Assembly (NCBI GenBank): GCA_964036315.1
Contig: OZ038508.1
Span: 42,582,935 to 42,646,934, forward strand
Direction: 5' to 3'
DNA: 64,000 bases
From: Acanthosepion esculentum
Taxonomy: Eukaryota; Mollusca; Cephalopoda; Sepiida; Sepiidae
A program made the translations under genes and the position numbers. Below the pieces are notes generated by a model, which was not told where the DNA came from, did not search any database, and was given only the letters and a program-made list of their open reading frames with translations. Below are positions 23,091 to 34,783 of this stretch, piece by piece. Numbering within the stretch: position 1 is the stretch's first letter; each line of letters opens with the position of its first letter.

Positions 23091-24125
23091 TTATTTAGAC
23101 CCTAGGTTTCGTCCAGTCTTTTGTTTTATTCCATTTCTTCATTCTTTTATGCATTTATCTATTCTGAAAGCGATTCCTCTGCCAATAACATTTTCAATGG
23201 ATATGATGTCCAAAATCACACAAATGACTAATATCACGATCAGCTGGAATTCTGTTGTGGATTATTTCTTTAGAAACAACGGAAAGAGAGCTGAACATCT
23301 CCTCTAAGGCTGTGAACGTTGGTCAATTCTTTACAGAGTATTTAGAGACTAACAGAGACAGGAATATGAATCTACAGAGAGATGGTGAGATTACCATAGA
23401 CTGAATATTTGAACAACAGGGATATTTAAAAAAAACAGATCTAAAACAGTTTAATGAGGAAAGAGGTTTTGGGTATTTGAGCATTCACAGAATGATTGTA
23501 TTTATTAAAAGCAAGAGAAAGAGACGGAAACAGCAAGTAAGCTACTTAATGTGTTTTTGTGAATGGTGGCAGAGGAAGGGCAAAGGTAAATTGCAGAAAA
23601 ACGAATCTTACAAGAGAAAAGAAGCTTGAGAAAGCCGTGGGGAATAAGTACCCGTATTATTTGGTAACATTATCGACGGTGTGTCGATTTGAAACACTTG
23701 TCAGTGAGTTAGTTACTCAACTATTAAAGAATTTGATACACACTAGGTATCCTCTATTTGTGATGATTTATGAGATAAAAGACTCATTATATAAGCAAAT
23801 AATAAGCCTGATGCATGGCGAAAATACTGCAAAGTCAAAAGAAGATATTACAAAAGAGATAGAGACGACGGCAGGGTGAGTCAAGCTTGACAACCAGGCC
23901 GTAGAGACAAAGAAGACAAGAACAACATTAGGATTAAGTCTTCAGGATCTAGCTACAGAATTGTCCCACGTGACAATAGCCTGAATAATTTTGGTTAGTA
24001 AATATGGTGGCATACTAAATATTTGTTCAATCCCTGTGCTGTGTAATACGGATATATACTAATGTTATGAAAACAGAATTAAAAAAAAGTACTAAAAGGA
24101 CAATTAACCAAAACTTAGATATCCC
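23090..24125. other. Unassigned DNA with one longer open frame
   Basis: A plus-strand frame at 23559-23879 (106 codons) has ordinary composition but no domain I recognise. It is not flanked by clear promoter or splice signals, so it is not called as a gene. Confidence 0.4.
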
Positions 24126-24129
24126 TAGA

Positions 24130-24545
24130 CATGGAAAGAAAAATAAGAATAATTTATCCTCGTAGATTAAATAACCTTGCATCACGACTTCAGTCATTTT
24201 CCCTGAGCTGTAAAATAGCTCCCCTGTGTTTTTTTTTAATAAAATATTTCATATCTGTTCTGACGAGCGTTCCACTTTGGTATCTAGAGCTTATGAATTT
24301 AAGCGTACTACTATATTGGCGGCAAATTGTACATCATTTTACAGATGAAATAGCTAGATGTACCTTCAAGTTCTAAGCTAAAAGTTTCTTCTCTTACGCT
24401 TCTCGCTTGTGGAATTCTTGCAGCATTTTACTTTCCAGTCAACATTGATTCTCAATAATTTTAATGTAATGCCAATCGTTAGCTTTTATCTACTTAATTC
24501 GCGTACTTTTATTGTTCTCTCTCCTTAATAGTGTTTATTTTTCTT
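24130..24545 (+). pseudogene. Jockey-like LINE C-terminal fragment
   Basis: Aligns by eye with 19890-20240 and 52090-52420: CATCATTTTACAGATGAAAT, TTCTCGCTTGTGGAATTCTT, TTTACTTTCCAGTCAACATT, and TAATGTAATGCCAATCGTTA near the end. Multiple stops and frameshifts. Confidence 0.7.
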
Positions 24546-25159
24546 ATGTTCTCTCACACTCCGTAAACCTTTGTTTCTTCCTGGCTTTATTCTCTTACTT
24601 CCGGTGAACTGGTTAAAAATTGTTTCAGTTTGAAATTCCTTTACCTCTTCCAGTTTCGACAGATTCCTGATGTAGTTTGGAAAACACAAGAACCATAATG
24701 TTGCGACAATAAAAATGCCGATGACCTTTATTTGCCTGTAAATAATGTAACATTTACCAAATTCTATAGAGAGCATTCCCCTCGCTTTTTTCTCTAGATT
24801 TTATTAGATAAAAAATATCTTTGAAAATCTTCCGTTTCTTTTTAAATTGGATTTTAGTTTGTTTAATAATAATCAAGTGTAATAATTCGTTTCTACTTTT
24901 TCTTCAGTGTCAGCTTTATCGATAATTAAATAATTTTGTAGTTCAGTTATATTTCATGAATGTGCGCCAAATATTGTCGTAGAGTTCCATGGAGAAAGAC
25001 GAATATACTTTACACCTCCTGCTAATCGCTTCGGATTTAAAAGGTGCTGATGTAAAAATGGCACTTTAAAAATGCAATTTGCTTCAGCGTGCGTCTTTTG
25101 GTTTTCACACCACTCGAATATTTTAATCAGTTAACGAATTTCTCGAGTCGAATAAAAAG

Positions 25160-25390
25160 AATTGATGTATTGTGCTGTACTTCCGGTGGATTCATTTTGG
25201 GAGAATGATTTACTTGAATTTGAAAATTCGCCTTTGGCGCTAGAGTCAGCAGGCTGCTAACGTCACTGTGAAAAGAAATACTTTCAAAGAAATCCAGCCA
25301 GTATTAAAAAGAAAAAAGACCCAGCTTCATGCATGCGCAGACGTTCAGTCCAACATAAACAAAATGGCTTCTACATTGGTAAATGGTAAA
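25160..25390 (+). promoter_or_regulatory. Possible TATA-less promoter and first coding exon
   Basis: In about 200 bp the plus strand has ACTTCCGGTGG (25179-25189, ETS-type), GCATGCGCAG (25331-25340, NRF1-like), and AACAAAATGGCTTC, in which ATG at 25364 has good start context and resembles a YY1 site. Five codons later (Met-Ala-Ser-Thr-Leu) comes GTAAAT (25379-25384), an acceptable 5' splice site. This grouping is typical of housekeeping-gene starts in animals. No downstream exon was recognised, and the motifs are short, so chance remains possible. The through-frame 25268-25456 ignores the donor. Confidence 0.35.
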
Positions 25391-25599
25391 AAAAAATCGT
25401 TTTTTTTAGTGCAAGTCACAATTACTTGGAAAAAAAAAGAATCGACAAAAAAATAATCGTTCCAAATGTTGATGGAACGTAAACACTGGCTTTTTGTTAG
25501 TTTATTTAATTCAAGATTTCTTTACGTTAAAGGCGGAGTTAAATAAACAAATAAAAGAACGAAACAATAGCCGTAATAAAATCAATTACGAAGTACGTC

Positions 25600-26720
25600 T
25601 TTTCTAATGTTAAATTCGACGTTTTGTTTGGTTTCACGTTTTCTCCTTGCACTTTGTTTCGAATAGTTTTTTTTTTTTAAATCTTCCTTGAACAGAATAC
25701 GTTTGGTCACGTGGTCGTCTGCTCTAAGTACAGAGCATGCGCTAAAGGCATTATTTATCTGGGCCCGAGACAATGAAAGTTCGCTTTTCCATTTCAGAAT
25801 CCACGTCACCGTTTCATTTATTAGATTTTTTGTTTCATTTAGTCTTATTTTCATTCATCTTTCGTCTTAAATCTTCCTTCTTCGACATCCGTTTTTCTTG
25901 GGCTTCTTTAAACTTATTTTTAATCTTTAACTTGAAGAAATCAACTTTCTGCTCCCAATTCTAACACTTTACAATTTCACAATTTTGTTCTGAGAAAATT
26001 CATTTTACTTTTGTTTTCTTCTGGTGTATTCATTTATTTTGTATTTTTCCTATCTTTCCTGCATTCGGTAATTTCTTTTACTCTTTACGTTTCGTTTTCT
26101 CTCCATTTTATTCATTATTTTATTCTTCTGTTGTTACTTTCGTTAGTAGTCTAGTTTCTTTTTAAACTCATTTTTTATATGTATCTTTAGTTTCACTTTG
26201 TATTTCCTTGAACCTTTTCTTTAAAATTTATTTTCTTACACGGTGTCTTTGTTACTAAATTTCTTTTTGACTTTCTTACACGGTTTATTTCTAGCTTACT
26301 TTCTTTTACTACTTTATATATATTTTTTACAGATATTATTTTTTAGTTACGACCTTTCTTTTATTATTTTCACAATTTTTCATTATTTTCAGCCTACATT
26401 ATGTTCCTGACGGCAGTCGTCAATTTCCGTCGAAAATAACGAAATTGTTTAAATTTTCCAGATTTATTTGTAAAAGCAGTTTTTTTTTTCATTCCGGTAT
26501 TTGTATCTATCCGTTCGACTATTTTCACATTTTCTTTTCGTTTTCCTGTTTTTTTCATTCAGCAAAAAGTTTGCATAGCCTTTCTGCTTTTCTTAATTCT
26601 CATCATTCTTTGATATCTGTCTGTGTTCTTTTCCCGCTCCTTAGATCTTTCCTTTCTCACTTTAGACTTTCTATATTACATGTCCGTCTTCAAGTTACCT
26701 CTGCGTGTACCCCTCTTTCG
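25600..26720 (-). repeat. Pyrimidine-rich domain without minisatellite
   Basis: Plus strand is T/C-rich for about 1.1 kb with no clear tandem unit. Frames such as 26445-26723 are composition artefacts. Confidence 0.65.
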
Positions 26721-28290
26721 TAGTAATCAATTTTATATCAGGAACTGAAATTTCCAGTACCAGTTCAAGTAAAAATAAACTCAATGAAGAAAGCTGAAAC
26801 ATCTGTCTCTCCCAAACTGTACCAATTGAGAGAGCTAAATAGTTAAGTGAATCAAAGAAGGAAACCGATTTTATTTCATTCTCTCGTTCTTTTTATTCCG
26901 TCAAAAAGGCTTATTCGACAATCATTCTTTTATTCAGGCTTTCAGGAAGTCGTTAACCTATTTGAGAAAAGGTGACACTAATCCTCTGAAATTGGTTGTC
27001 ACAAAAGCGACGGCCTACCAAATATGTTAAGTCCCCATCACGGTCTGAAAACATTTTTTTCGATTTTTACTTGTCCTCATTTCACGTCATATTCAAGCTT
27101 CATTTTCGTTTGCAGACTGCTTGTTGTCATGTAATAAGTTTTTCTTCAGTATAAAAAGGGGCAATAAATTTAAAAGTGTATGCGTTTAGACATATTCATG
27201 TATCGTTGTATACATATATTAGATATTCGCGTCTATTTTGTACAAGGGATAATTGTTGGTAGCTTGAATAAATAAGTTTGCCCATTCACTTGATTTTTAT
27301 CGAAATAGACACGAATTGACCAATATTTCATATCGTGGACAGTGATTTTGTTTTTCAACCAGTGTGCCGCGAAAGATTTTATAGTTCATTACGTTAATTA
27401 ATTTTGAAAGAAATCCAAATAACTATACTATGTGTACATGTCAATTAAAACCACCTTAAAATAGATTGAGATTTATTGTATAAAAATATACAATTTTGGC
27501 ACAAGAACGAACAAGTGTAAATGGGTTGAGGTTTCTCTTCACTATCTTATACCTAGCTAAACCCATTCACTCATTACAATTTGCACATTCACTACAAGAA
27601 CTTATCCGTCACCATTAAATCCTCCATAATACCGCATACTCTCAGGGACATACAAAACGCATCCCATGACAAAAATATCATGAGCTTAAAAATTTTATAC
27701 ATAAAAATCCATGGATGATTTTCAGTGAGAAGGGAGGGGTTGAACCCCTTAAAATAGATTATACGACTATATTATTGTTATAATAAATAAATGTGTAAAT
27801 AATATATGAAAAGAAGCTTTCTGCAATAAACAATATAAAAAAATCGATCACAGCAAGAATTCTCGAAAGAAGATTTAAGTGTATGAAAAGTCAAATTTGG
27901 GACTGGTAAAGAAGATAAAAATGTCATGCTCAGATATCTGATTAAACTGTGAATAATATTAAACAGAATACATGTAAATTTTTTTATGAATTTTAATTAT
28001 ATTTTTATTAGAAATTATAATAATTTGTTTTCTTTTTGTATTAATAAATAAATCATAAAAAGTATATTTTTTTGATCATCGTAATTTAAGTGTGGCGCGG
28101 CAGCTTAACTATTATGTGCAAGTGCCGCGTCATAAAATGTGTGAAAAACATGGCGTTAAACAATGGCACAACCCACATAACCACTAGAATACGGCCTAAC
28201 AACTGTACTGGAAAATGCAAATATTTAAGGATTAAAACAATTTGATTATTGCATACCAAGGCCACCATACATGCTATTTAACAAATATCT
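26720..28290. other. Unassigned AT-rich DNA
   Basis: No gene, RNA gene or clear repeat recognised. Confidence 0.4.
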
Positions 28291-28295
28291 TTAAG

Positions 28296-28640
28296 TACAG
28301 TATTTACATTAGTCCTCAAGGACACATCGCACAGTGGATAAAGGCGTTGGTTAGATCCAGTGACAGACCCAAAGAGTGTGAGTTCAATACCCGGTTCAGG
28401 CAGTGGAGAACTTTCAGAGGTAAAATTAGCAGGAGATAACTGATAACTGACATCCATCAAACATGGCTCGTGGAACTAGAACAGTCTACCCCAGTGATCG
28501 CAATAAAGGGTTCGGTTCGAAATTCCAACCACCTGAAGAAGGCCGGAGCGTACAACGGCCGAAACGTTGTGACAAAAATGGCCCCAATAGTCCGACTAAT
28601 GTAAATACTGTACATAATACCTCATCTCAGAAATATAGAC
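28296..28640 (+). mobile_element. tRNA-derived SINE, family 1
   Basis: The tRNA-like head has an A-box (CGCACAGTGGATAAAGGCG, about 28328-28346) and a B-box (GAGTTCAATACCC, 28380-28392). A body follows, shared almost exactly with the inverted copy at 58583-58898 and in degraded form at 31775-32165. Within the body, CTGAAGA (28533-28539), GGCCG (28541-28545), CGGCC (28556-28560) and GAAAC (28561-28565) form a hammerhead-like core. In this copy the ends TACAGTATTTACATTAGTC (28296-28314) and its exact complement (28594-28612) make it a palindrome-ended unit. The open frames across it are not genes. Confidence 0.85.
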
Positions 28641-29165
28641 GGATCTTTTTAAGTGTTTCTATGTCTATATTTTCCAAGTTTAATGTAACTGAAATTTCAG
28701 TTCATATTGTGATTTATTTACAGAAGTTAATCTCCCTCTGATAGAATGAGTCTATGTAGCAAAAACAGATTTACTTACGAAGATTTGATTCTGTAAAAAA
28801 TCAAACGAAAAAGAACTGCCTACGAATGTTAAGTATGCTGATTAAATCGGAATACATGCACATGTCCTCAGTGCTGTTGTTGCCAAAAACTCTAACCATC
28901 GTCAGATCTTCATTCATCGAGTACACCTGATTTACACTCATCTTGTGCATTGAAACGCCAAAACTTAGGAATTTTATCATCAATAAATAAAAAAATTACA
29001 AGCCACATTCTAATTCTGAATCACACCGCTGTTAAATGAAAGTCATCATGTTGCCAGCGGTGAAACATTAATGTATAACTCTTTACGATCAATTGGTATT
29101 ATCAGATATGGTTTAAACCTAATGCATTTACTTGGTGGTGCTTGATGTGTTTGCTTCATCTAGAA

Positions 29166-29438
29166 CAGGGGTGGTCAAACTTGCTTAATGTCAGATCCAC
29201 TTACGATATAGTTTAGATGTTTGACAGTCGCAAGTCATGAAAAAAAATTCCACGTACTTTTTAACATTAAACTTATATTTTAATCTAATGGAGTTTACAA
29301 TTTATACATAATAAATAATTATACAGCTTGGCATTTTTCTTATTTACCTTTTATATTAAGTGTGATGAAAAAAGGAGATGAACCAACATATTTCAACAAT
29401 CCGCATGTGGCTTTTGAGCCGCCGTTTGTCCACACCTG
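29166..29438. mobile_element. hAT-type MITE
   Basis: Ends CAGGGGTGGTCAAACT (29166-29181) and the complement of CAGGTGTGGACAAACG (right end 29438) match at 13 of 16 positions. CAGGGGTGGNCAAAC is a classic hAT terminus. Flanks ATCTAGAA and GTCTCGAA (6 of 8) suggest the 8-bp target duplication. No coding capacity. Confidence 0.75.
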
Positions 29439-29439
29439 G

Positions 29440-31085
29440 TCTCGAATATGGCCAAGATAATAGCGGATATTTATTGCTAATACATTTCGTTCATTTTTCT
29501 ATTATTAAAATACGCTTATTAGTTAAAAAGAAACCTTTCAGGAGCGAACAAGCGCAGAAAGATTGAAGAAGAATTTTATATTCAATAAAAAGATCTTGAC
29601 TCGATTATATATTTGAAGAAAAAAAAATTCATTTCAAATAATTTTAGCGGCGATATTTTAATAGAATTGTTCTATATAATTCCCCTCCCCCCAAAGAAAG
29701 AAAAACAAAGAATATCTGCCGAGGAATTTAATGTTTTACTGTGAGTTTAGCAATCAATATTTTTCCAACTTAGGGCATAATTCAGAATCGACTCATTTTC
29801 TTTTCGAACAAAGATATTAGATTTTAATTCTCCAAGGTATTAGATTTGAAATCTTGTCAACCATATTCAACACCAAGAGGTGTGTTTTTTCCCCTTCGGA
29901 TTCATGAATAACGACGCAGATCATTTCACGACCAAAAAACAAAATGGAAGATGGAATTACAAAGTTACTTGAGAGATGACAGATGATATTGGAACAAAAA
30001 GGTAACTAAAGAAACTAAAATAATATTGCCTTGATTCTTAGTCAATAAATTGAACGAACTATTTTAACAATGCATTTCAAAATTACTGTATTAGACAGCA
30101 TATGAATGATTAAAAGATGAATGCCTAAAAAATTGTCTTTTATATTAAATTGAGGCCTCCCGCAGGATAATTCTTTTTCTCTACTCTCATTAAACTAGGC
30201 TATAATTTTAACTCAGACGGTCACTTTCACCGACCTTCACTCCATAATAATATTGTTTACTCAAATGATATTATTATTATTATTTATTCATATTATTATA
30301 TTATTTATTGTTATTTCTTTATTATTTTTACTTATTATTATTATTATTTGATTTTTTATTATTTGATTTACATTTTATGATTTATTATTATTACTATTGT
30401 GAAAGGGAAGAAATATCAACATTGTGACACTGGGATATGAAATATAGGTAGTCCACCATACCAATCATGGGACCCACACTGGTATGGACATACTAGTCGT
30501 ATGGTATGTCTTTAGTAGACTGGGCATCATGATAAGAATTATTATTAACAATGATTAAAAGGAATTAGCTTAACCAAATATCAAGAACTTTCCTCGGTAC
30601 GAATTTGTCAGTAATAGCTAAATATATCAGCACACAATATTTGGGATTCAACGAAATGGAAAATGCAGAGGAGAAATTGAAAAAAAAAAAAAAAAAAAAA
30701 CTACCGTCAACGGTAAAAGACATCGTAGCAAACATAACATTAAGTGGTAATTTACCTTTTAAAAACACTTTTTCTCTGATAGTGATTCATAACCATAAAC
30801 ATATTTTCACTATTGTAATTTCTTGTTTTACGTTCATCTGTATCGCTAGGTTGCTTTTTATATACAATAATGTTTCCTTCACTAATTAAATGAGGTCGAT
30901 ATTTTTAATATATAGAGAGTTTATTTTAAACATGCTTAAAAACCATTAAAAGACTCATGCTGTATAATATAGATATATTATACAGCTTAAAATATATAGA
31001 TGTATTATTATAAACCATAGAATAACGTGACGTTGAAAATCTATAAACTAACGTTCCAGTTAGAGAAACCATTGACATCATTATT
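29440..31085. other. Unassigned AT-rich DNA with TTA and poly-A microsatellites
   Basis: TTA/ATT-rich simple sequence at about 30265-30395 and a poly-A run at about 30681-30700. No gene recognised. Confidence 0.5.
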
Positions 31086-31088
31086 AGC

Positions 31089-31148
<60 letters not shown>

Positions 31149-31162
31149 CCACACCCACACAC
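31089..31162. repeat. (TA)n-(CATA)n-(CA)n microsatellite
   Basis: Compound run passing from TA to TACA to CA and ACACCC units. Confidence 0.95.
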
Positions 31163-31354
31163 ACTAATTCATCTCTATGGAAAATACAAACTATTTTCAT
31201 AGTTATAGCACATATCTCACATCGTTTAATTACAATACACAGAAGATTATCCCTGAATATGAATGGATTTTATTTAAGATAATCAGACTTAATGTCTGTA
31301 ATTTATTTAATCAGACATGCCTAAAAGAGAATCTGCTAAAATAAACACAAGTAT

Positions 31355-31640
31355 TTGGCTCGGATTGAGGAATGGGAGAGCCGAGTTCGAATTCCAGTCG
31401 AATCCATTACCTTCACTTACGGGCTAATACCCTTAGGAAAGGCATGACAACTGTTCTCCCCCACCCAACAGCTATGGACAGACCGAGTTCTATAGCCTTG
31501 GATGGCTACTGGTCTACCGCAGAAAGAAATGGCAACATACTGCGCGAAAAAAATCCTGCCTCGTCAGCCATGGCTCGAAATATACATGATCACCCAAGCG
31601 TGTATCACGCATGGTAGATAACTGACTGACCATATTTTTC
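31355..31640 (+). mobile_element. tRNA-derived SINE, family 2 (head truncated)
   Basis: Retains the B-box GAGTTCGAATTCC and a body shared with 41430-41700 (plus) and 59340-59622 (minus): TATGGACAGACCGAGTTCTA, GCAGAAAGAAATGGCAA, GTGTATCACGCATGG and GATAACTGACTGACCAT. The minus-strand copy keeps the A-box, so the head here is 5'-truncated. Confidence 0.85.
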
Positions 31641-31774
31641 ATATCGAAAATTATTTCTACAATAAAGAAATTTTTCTCTGGGTGATTGGACAAAGCTGTC
31701 TTGAGATATGTGTGTGTGTGTGTGTGAGCATGCACGAGCGTGATAGAGAATGCGAGAGAGACAGTGAGTATTGT

Positions 31775-31925
31775 AATTATTTACATTGTTCGGACCGTTG
31801 TGTTAATCTTCGTTGCCACATCCACGACGTTTTGGCCGTTGTACGCTCTTCTCTTCTTCAAACTGAACCGTTTACTTCTTCCACCTGGATAGATTGTATC
31901 CAGTGACTTGTCCCAAAGATTTGTA
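31775..31925 (-). mobile_element. Partial family-1 SINE, inverted
   Basis: The complement carries GAGCGTACAACGGCC followed by AAAACGTCGT and GGCAACGAAGA, a diverged version of the family-1 body. Hammerhead-like core bases are altered here. Confidence 0.6.
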
Positions 31926-31954
31926 ATACCTGGTCCCACCTAAGGGGAACAAAA

Positions 31955-32165
31955 ACGGAGTTGAGTTAAAGGGATATAACTGATACTGAGACATCCGGGA
32001 GAGGCCTGTCCCGAAGAACTAGAACAATCTACTCCAGTGGACGTAACAAAGGGTCCAGTTCGAATTTCCCATTACCTAAACAAGTGCGGAGTGTACAACG
32101 GCTGTAACGTCGTAAATATGGCAACGAAGAGGAGAAAAACAGTTCAAACAATGACTAATATATAT
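31955..32165 (+). mobile_element. Partial family-1 SINE, head-to-head with the preceding copy
   Basis: Plus strand has GATATAACTGATACTGAGAC, AACTAGAACAATCTACTCCA, CCAGTTCGAATTTCCCAT and GTGTACAACGGCTGTAACG, matching the family-1 body with about one change in six. With 31775-31925 it forms an imperfect inverted pair. Confidence 0.65.
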
Positions 32166-32180
32166 ATATTACACGAATCA

Positions 32181-32347
32181 GATTAGTGAAGTTAATGATA
32201 TGAATGGCGAGAATACATCTTCGCAAAAAGATTTATTAAAATTACATTAACCCACGAACCTCTAGATGAATGTTATGATCCCTGTTTTTAATAAATTCAA
32301 GCTGTGTAGATGTATTCTCGCCATTCATATCATTAACTTCACTAATC
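32181..32347. mobile_element. Small palindromic element related to the 36-37 kb foldback
   Basis: Perfect 40-bp arms at 32181-32220 and 32308-32347 contain GATATGAATGGCGAGAATAC. The interior (CATTAACCCACGAACC, GTTATGATCCCTG) and the sequence after the right arm (AATATAAATTGAACTGCACC) align with the 36171-37050 arms, so both belong to one family. A (TA)n tract lies just right of it. Confidence 0.8.
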
Positions 32348-32396
32348 TGTTTTTTGTATGAATAATTCATGTAATATAAATTGAACTGCACCACAC

Positions 32397-32398
<2 letters not shown>

Positions 32399-32446
<48 letters not shown>
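32399..32446. repeat. (TA)n microsatellite
   Basis: Pure TA run beginning next to the AATTGAACTGCACC terminus of the palindromic element. Confidence 0.95.
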
Positions 32447-32448
<2 letters not shown>

Positions 32449-32449
32449 G

Positions 32450-33300
32450 TCATCAGTGGTAGTAATACCACCAGTTACTTCAACGTGTTATTCGGTGACT
32501 GTATTCTGACCTGTCATGTCTTGCTAGCAAATCTTTCAATCTACTTTTCCAACATCTATTTGGTCTTTCATTTCTGCGCTTGCTATCCATTTGGCAATAA
32601 TCAATCAAAATATGACTACAACTTTTATTCTTTCTCCTCGTTATGCACCTAGTCTACGTCCGTCTTTATTATCTTATTCCTTGGAACTATAATAGTTATT
32701 ATCATGTATGTGTTTGTTCCATTAACTAAGTTGACATTTTACTGTCACTTAGTGTTATCCATTATATTGCTAGTGGGTTTGATGTTTGAGCGTTTCTAAT
32801 GTTTCAAGTGATTTTGTTAATTGCTGTGTTTGATGATTAGTTTATTCCTTATATGTAATTTTACGAAAAACAATAATCGAAAGAAATACAAAACTAACTG
32901 CATAGGGGATTTGTTAAGTGTGCAATTGAACCAAAAATAAGTGTAATATTAAAAGTTCCAGATGGTAAACATAGAGAAGATCGAGAATAGGTATTCTTAA
33001 CTCAGTTATAAAGAAAAAGCGATCAAAAATGGTCAGCCCGGGCATTTCTAGCTTTTAAGAAAAACAATCCTAGTATAGCATAGTACTCAATATCAACAGA
33101 TAGAAGATTACCAGTCATAAATAAATTACAATGTCACTTATCCCTTCACGGAGTTTCGCCCGCGGATCATGTACAGTTTCGTCTTCTTTTTTATTGTAAG
33201 CGTAAAATAGTGAGGAGTTTTGTCCTTTCGGAATTCTCCGGACTCAAAAGGGGCGAAACGCATTGCAGGAAAAGTTTCTATCTTGTCATATATTTTTGCC

Positions 33301-33342
<42 letters not shown>

Positions 33343-33700
33343 AAAATTATATCTTTTTCTAAAAATACACTTCTTTCTACCCTACATATTCAGTTGTTAA
33401 TGATGTTGCTGCGAAGAAATATTAAGCATCGTTATCCCTGATATTATACAACGTTATTTTTTATGTTTTATTATATAAAAGTAACTTTGTATATGTAAGT
33501 AATCTCAAGTCTTTCTGTTTTCAGATAGTACAAATTCATGGTAACTGATTTCACATATGTAATTCAAATGCAGCTTTGGTCATGATTATCAATCTCGTAA
33601 AATTTCTGTAGTGTCGACGACGGCTACAATACTTCGTCTGTAGACATGCCTAGAGTACACAACTTGAAAAGGTGCCACATAGCGAGTGAATGTTGGGGTA
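32450..33700. other. Unassigned DNA with a (TA)n tract
   Basis: Contains (TA)n at about 33305-33340. No gene or other repeat recognised. Confidence 0.45.
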
Positions 33701-33714
33701 CACGTATATGATCA

Positions 33715-34200
33715 GTTAATATTTACCTAAAATTCACGTATAGGTACGACAAATGTTTACGTGTAGACCGAAGGATAAACTCGAACAAGATTTACCTATA
33801 GATTAAAATCCAACCTTTCGACGCAAATATAAACGGGAACAATATTTACTTTTAGACTTAATTATAAACATGACGAATATATACCTGGCGATCCAAATAT
33901 AAAATACGAACTATGATTACGGAAAGACAAGTATAAACCTGACTAATGATTACTTATAGACTCAAGTATAAATTAGACCAATATTTACCTATCGATATAA
34001 GTAGAAAACATACGTTTAATACGGAACCAATGTTTACTAAAATACTTGTGTATTAAATCGATAACTGCGTAAAAATAGACTAAGTATGAACACAACTGAT
34101 AGTTACATATCGGTACAAGTATATACACGGACAATATTGCCCTACTGACTCAAGTAAAAAAATGAACAACTTTTAACTACATACTTAAGTAATATTTACA
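33715..34200 (+). repeat. Ancient, highly degenerate tandem repeat of about 35 bp
   Basis: About 13 successive units share a loose pattern of AAGTATAAACCTGAC, then AATATTTACCTATAG, then ACTCA, for example around 33930-34000 (AAGTATAAACCTGACTAATG; AAGTATAAATTAGACCAATA). Units are strongly diverged, unlike the young satellites elsewhere. Similar words, inverted, appear at 61970-62310. Confidence 0.65.
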
Positions 34201-34783
34201 AACAAAATGACTTTCACATTAATCTAAATGGGTTTGATATGTTGTAAAATTTCAGAACCCAATTCAGTTCCTGAAATGTGGAGAATGTGTCTATTATTCA
34301 CGTAAATAATTTATTTCAGTGTAGGTGGCAGTAGATAGTTTTGGATTGGACGAACACAAGACAATGCTATTTCCAACTAATTTTTTCGTTCTGTTGGCAT
34401 TTTACGAGATGGCACTTTCTTTGACCGATAGGGATTTTCCGGACAGTTTATTTTGAATTATTCAAATATTTGTGAGATTTCAACTAATCGGTTTCTGCAG
34501 CCTTCTGCTGTCAGAAGCTATATACATGCTTTTGGTTTCAGCTGTCCGTGTTCGAATCCAGATAAAAATAAAAGAAAAATCTGCATTTTTGAATAACGTT
34601 TTATAACCAATAATGACTAAATTAGGAGCTGAGCACTAGGAGAACATTGTTTTGGATGATTCTGATAAAATAAAATCTCTCTCTGTATATATGTAAGCAT
34701 AAATTAGGATCAGATACGCATCCAAATTTATTGGCACTATAAACAAATCTAGGTTTAACAGTTATCTTTTTCATATACTGTGT

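Noticed and set aside
23559..23879. 106-codon plus-strand open frame of normal composition
   Set aside because: No recognisable domain, no splice or promoter context, and the length is reachable by chance in 64 kb; retained only as a note.
34530..34580. B-box-like CGTGTTCGAATCCAG suggesting another tRNA-derived SINE
   Set aside because: No convincing A-box at the right distance and no second copy.
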